Shown in pieces: positions 60,661 to 64,000 of a DNA stretch of 64,000 nucleotides (positions are counted from its first letter, which is position 1; the number at the start of each line of letters is the position of its first letter). The DNA is taken from contig CM049307.1 of assembly GCA_026874595.1 (NCBI GenBank), forward strand, positions 59,840,870-59,904,869, written 5' to 3'. The position numbers and the translations under genes were made by a program. Origin of the DNA: Sipunculus nudus (lineage: Eukaryota > Annelida > Sipuncula > Golfingiida > Sipunculidae). Below the pieces are notes generated by a model. It was not told the origin of the DNA, did no database searches, and worked only from the letters and a program-made list of their open reading frames with translations.

Positions 60661-63006
60661 ATTGTATCCCCAGACAAAGTCGGGATACTATGGTTTCACG
60701 ACGGTCCCGCCGACACAGAAAAATCTTGTGAGCGGGATAACTAAAAAAAATGTTTCACTAATCTTTTTCAAACTTGACATTTGTATAGATATAGGTAAGA
60801 GGACGAAGCCTATTTAAAATGGGGTCATGACCTTTGCTAGGAGAGTGACCTTGACCTTGAATAGTTCCATTTTTGCTGTAAATAACAAAATTCTTAAATA
60901 TCTCGAGAAAGCTTGCATAGACTGGTCCAAAAATCAAGGTGTCCAAAGATCTTGGATGGTCTTGTGATATGCCTGAAACTGGTGGCGCCACCTTTTATCC
61001 TTTTCTTGTTTTTACGCCATTTAATACCCCCATAATTGCACACGTGACAGTACTGTGAGCATTATAAGTCAAACACTAATGGACAGATTTCTTTCATATT
61101 ATGAACATGTAAAGATATAGGTTATATGATGAGGTCTATTTAAATTTGGGTCATGACCTTTACCATGAGAGTGGCCTTGACCTTTAATATTTCCATATTT
61201 AGTGAAAATCACATACCTCTTATATCTCCAGTGTTTATAGCCATATGGATTTTAAATGTAACTTATTTATGGCCCACAACTAAAGTAAAAACCCCATAGG
61301 TTCTAGGGTCATGAGGTCAAAGGTCAAGGTCATTGGACTCGCATCTTTAAAGATATTGTGGATGCAGTTTAAGCCAAACTTTTCATCCCAGATCTTCCAT
61401 CATGAACATATAGCTAACTTGCCAATAATGAAAGATCCATATCAATTTTGGGTCACAAGGTCAAAGGTCGAGGCCACAGGAGCTATCTGTCAAAAAATTT
61501 GTTTCTGGATGATAATTCCAGCTATTTTTCATGTATGGGTTTTAAACTTGACCTATTTATGTCCCATTTAAAAAAGCAAGATCCCAATTGATTTTGGGGT
61601 CACGAGGTCAAAGGTCAAGGTCACAGGACAATAATCTTTGAAAAGATTGTGGATGCATTTTCAGCCAAACTCTCATCTCAGACCTTTTATCTTTCAAATA
61701 TAGTTCACCAGTCAATAGAGGAAGACCCCGGTCTATTTTGAGGGCACAAGGTCAAAGGTGAATGTCACAGGAGCCATCTGTCCAAAAGGTACCGGGATGA
61801 TAATTCCAGCTTGGATTGATATTTGAATTTCAAACTTGACTTATATATGGCCCATCAATAAAGCAAGAGCTCTATTGATTTTGAGGTCAAATCACAGGAC
61901 AATCATCTTTGAAAAGATTGTGGATGCATTTTCAGTCAAAATTTTCTTTTCAGACCTTTTATCTTGAAGATATAGTTCACCTGCCAATAGAGGAAGACTC
62001 CTATCCATTTTTAGGTCACAAGGTCAAAGGTGAAGGTCACAGGAGCCATCTGTCTGAAGATTCATTTTCTGATTATTACTCCAGCTTGGAATGATATATG
62101 GGTATCAAACTTGACTTAATAATATATGGCCCATCAATAAAACAAGACTCTGATTTTGAGGTCATGGTCACAGGACAATCATCGTTGAAAAGATTGTGGA
62201 TGCATTTTCAGCAAAACTTTTCATCATAGACCTTTTATCTTATACGTATAGTTCATCTGCCAATAGAGGAAGACCCCCATCCATCTGTCCAAAAATTCAT
62301 GATGCCAACTCCAGCTTGGATTGATATATGGGTTTCAAACTTGACTTATATATGGCCCATCAATAAAACAAGATTGAAAAGATTGTGGATGCATTTTCAG
62401 TCAAACTTTTCATCTCAGACCTTTTATCATGCACATATAGTTCACCTGTAGATAGAGGAAGACCCCTATCCACTTCAATATTTAAATTCGGGTCATGACC
62501 TATATTATGAGTGGGGTTGACCTTAAATATTGCCATATATGGTGAAAATCATACAAAATCATAAACATCTCAATAAGGGAGGCATGGATTGGTCCAAAAA
62601 TCAAACTGACTGAAGATTTTGGATAGCTTTGTTTTCGGTGGAAGACAGGTGGTGCCACCTTTGTCATTTTCTTGTTTTCAGGCCATTTAATTACCCATCA
62701 TTGCCACTTGACAGTACTGTGAGCATTGTCTGAAACTGATGGACAGATTGGTCTGAAATTTGGCATGTCCATCCATCATGGAAAGTGTTCTCGTAAATCA
62801 GATAGGTGGCCCCTACTACCTTCCCGTTTTTGTAGAATAAATTAATGCCCTTTTCTGATGAATGATTTGCCCTATTGGCCTGAGATTCAACATATTGGCC
62901 CCCATATTTGGTGAAAAATATTCTTTCCCAAGAAATTTATTCTTAAAGGGGGGGGGGGGGGGGTTAATTGTCTGGGGATACTGTGGCACCGGCGGTGCCA
63001 AGAAAT
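60661..63006 (+). mobile_element. Helentron-like element B2
   Basis: It starts ATTGTATCCCCAGACAAAGT like B1 and ends TGTCTGGGGATAC, a hairpin GGCACC-GGC-GGTGCC (62985-62999) and AAGAAAT. The core from about 61290 to 62460 has AGGTCA units at 61313, 61457, 61605, 61748 and near 62020. GGTGGCGCCACC is perfect at 60981-60992 and decayed at 62650. A G16 run (62948-62963) precedes the 3' end. Length differs from B1 through array copy number. Confidence 0.68.
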
Positions 63007-64000
63007 ATCAAGTTGCATACAGATTCGGGTTGTGACGGCATGCTGTATAGCACACACCCGGTAAATGCAGCTTTAGAGGGGCATATAACAAGGGAACATA
63101 AATGTACAAGGGGCTGAGCATCAAAGAAAGCCCTTTTGTGAAGTCTACATAAACTTAATAGAAAAATCAAGAACTCTCATATATATGCAGACAAACAATA
63201 TCTTTATTCCATAAAAATTATTCTGTGGTTACAAAAATAAATTGATTGTAATTGTTACTTAAGTGCATCAAATTCAAAGCTTATATCAAGGAAATAAATC
63301 ATACTCAGGAAACAAATTTACAATTGATTCGCACTTCTTCTTTGAAGACATTTTGTTTCAAGATTAATCTTTGCATTTTAATTTATTTTTGTGAAAGATA
63401 AGATATTAAAACCCTGTACATAAGGTCAGGTCAAGATTAGGATAGTCACTCTGTTATCTATGATAAAATTAAAGCTATAAGATATAATAACTATTGTTTG
63501 ATCCTATCACAAATATATATTTGTATATTACTTAGTTTCTTTATGTAACTACTTTACATGGAACCCTATTTATACAGTATTTACACTCCTTTTCATCAGA
63601 TTATGAAAAGATACCCTTCTATATTCATATTATATCCAAAATTAAAACATCATGGAACAAATGCATGACTGAACACAAGTTGCACACAAGTATATATGAA
63701 GCGGCTAATGTGTAATATAAGCAGATACAGGGTCTTCAATACTAACAATACCCCCAGCTGGTTTTGTGCACACTGCATACACGCTTGAAAACCTAAAATA
63801 CTAGACAATATTTTAATGGTATTAAAAGATTATCTTCAAATGTTAAGATAAAAAGAACTATTACTAAACATTAAATTTTTCCTGATTATATTATCATATG
63901 GCATATTAAGCTCTTTAAAGCAAAAAATCTATATTTTTACCAGTTATCCAAATCTCAAGTCAAAGCAAACTATTAATATAGACAACCTTTCTGACTTAAA
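63007..64000 (-). other. Possible 3' UTR of a minus-strand gene to the right
   Basis: CpG-poor AT-rich sequence. On the minus strand AATAAA at 63204-63199 lies just before position 63180, a plausible poly(A) site. AATAAA-like hexamers on the plus strand make the orientation uncertain, and no coding sequence is visible. Confidence 0.2.

Noticed and set aside
26683-62963. Long C or G runs as biological signals
   Set aside because: Homopolymers at 19628, 26683, 27091, 29617, 51703 and 62948 are common slippage products and their lengths may be assembly-dependent.

Overview
This looks like eukaryotic nuclear DNA from a marine invertebrate, probably a lophotrochozoan such as a mollusc, but the phylum is inferred and not proven. 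Coding density is very low, splice signals are present, (TA)n microsatellites are long, and interspersed repeats are abundant. The repeats include composite elements with tandem cores like those known from bivalves, and a KRBA2-like integrase transposon.

Left part (1 to about 25.4 kb): one minus-strand gene appears to occupy this stretch. A 1.9-kb coding exon (6006-7917) is followed, in matching phase 0, by a coiled-coil exon that runs off the left edge (1-110). An acidic Ser/Thr-rich region, a SUMO-motif cluster, a nuclear localisation signal and then a helical segment suggest an ATF7IP/MCAF1-like partner of the SETDB1 histone methyltransferase. A candidate promoter and non-coding first exon lie near 25.3-25.5 kb. 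There a CpG-poor stretch (putative gene body) changes to CpG-containing DNA, which would make the first intron about 17.4 kb. The introns carry a three-level nest: element A1 (1155-5750) contains a pogo/Tigger-like element (2065-4054), which contains element F1 (about 2576-3475). A second A copy lies at 20.1-22.2 kb.

Middle (25.5-49 kb): intergenic-looking DNA with CpG, TAGGCCTA motifs, mono- and dinucleotide runs, a 200-bp MITE and a hAT-like MITE. Its centrepiece is a nearly intact 4.0-kb DNA transposon (34072-38070) with about 108-bp terminal inverted repeats, nine subterminal 24-bp palindromes and a KRBA2/Ginger-type integrase gene split by a frame break.

Right part (49-64 kb): mostly copies of families B and C, which look like non-autonomous Helentron (Helitron2) elements. 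Each has an inverted repeat at the 5' end, a tandem core, the inverted repeat again, and then a hairpin near the 3' end. Their roughly 145-bp units carry dense AGGTCA direct repeats. An initiator tRNA-Met gene (56690-56761, minus) and a possible small coding exon (50545-50639, minus) lie among them. CpG-rich single-copy-looking DNA fills 57-60.6 kb, and a possible 3' UTR of a minus-strand gene lies at the right edge.

The genes do not form a pathway. The main biological content is one chromatin-regulator-like gene in a landscape of modular transposons. Those transposons share a recurring 12-bp palindrome, GGTGGCGCCACC, and exchange cores between families with different ends.
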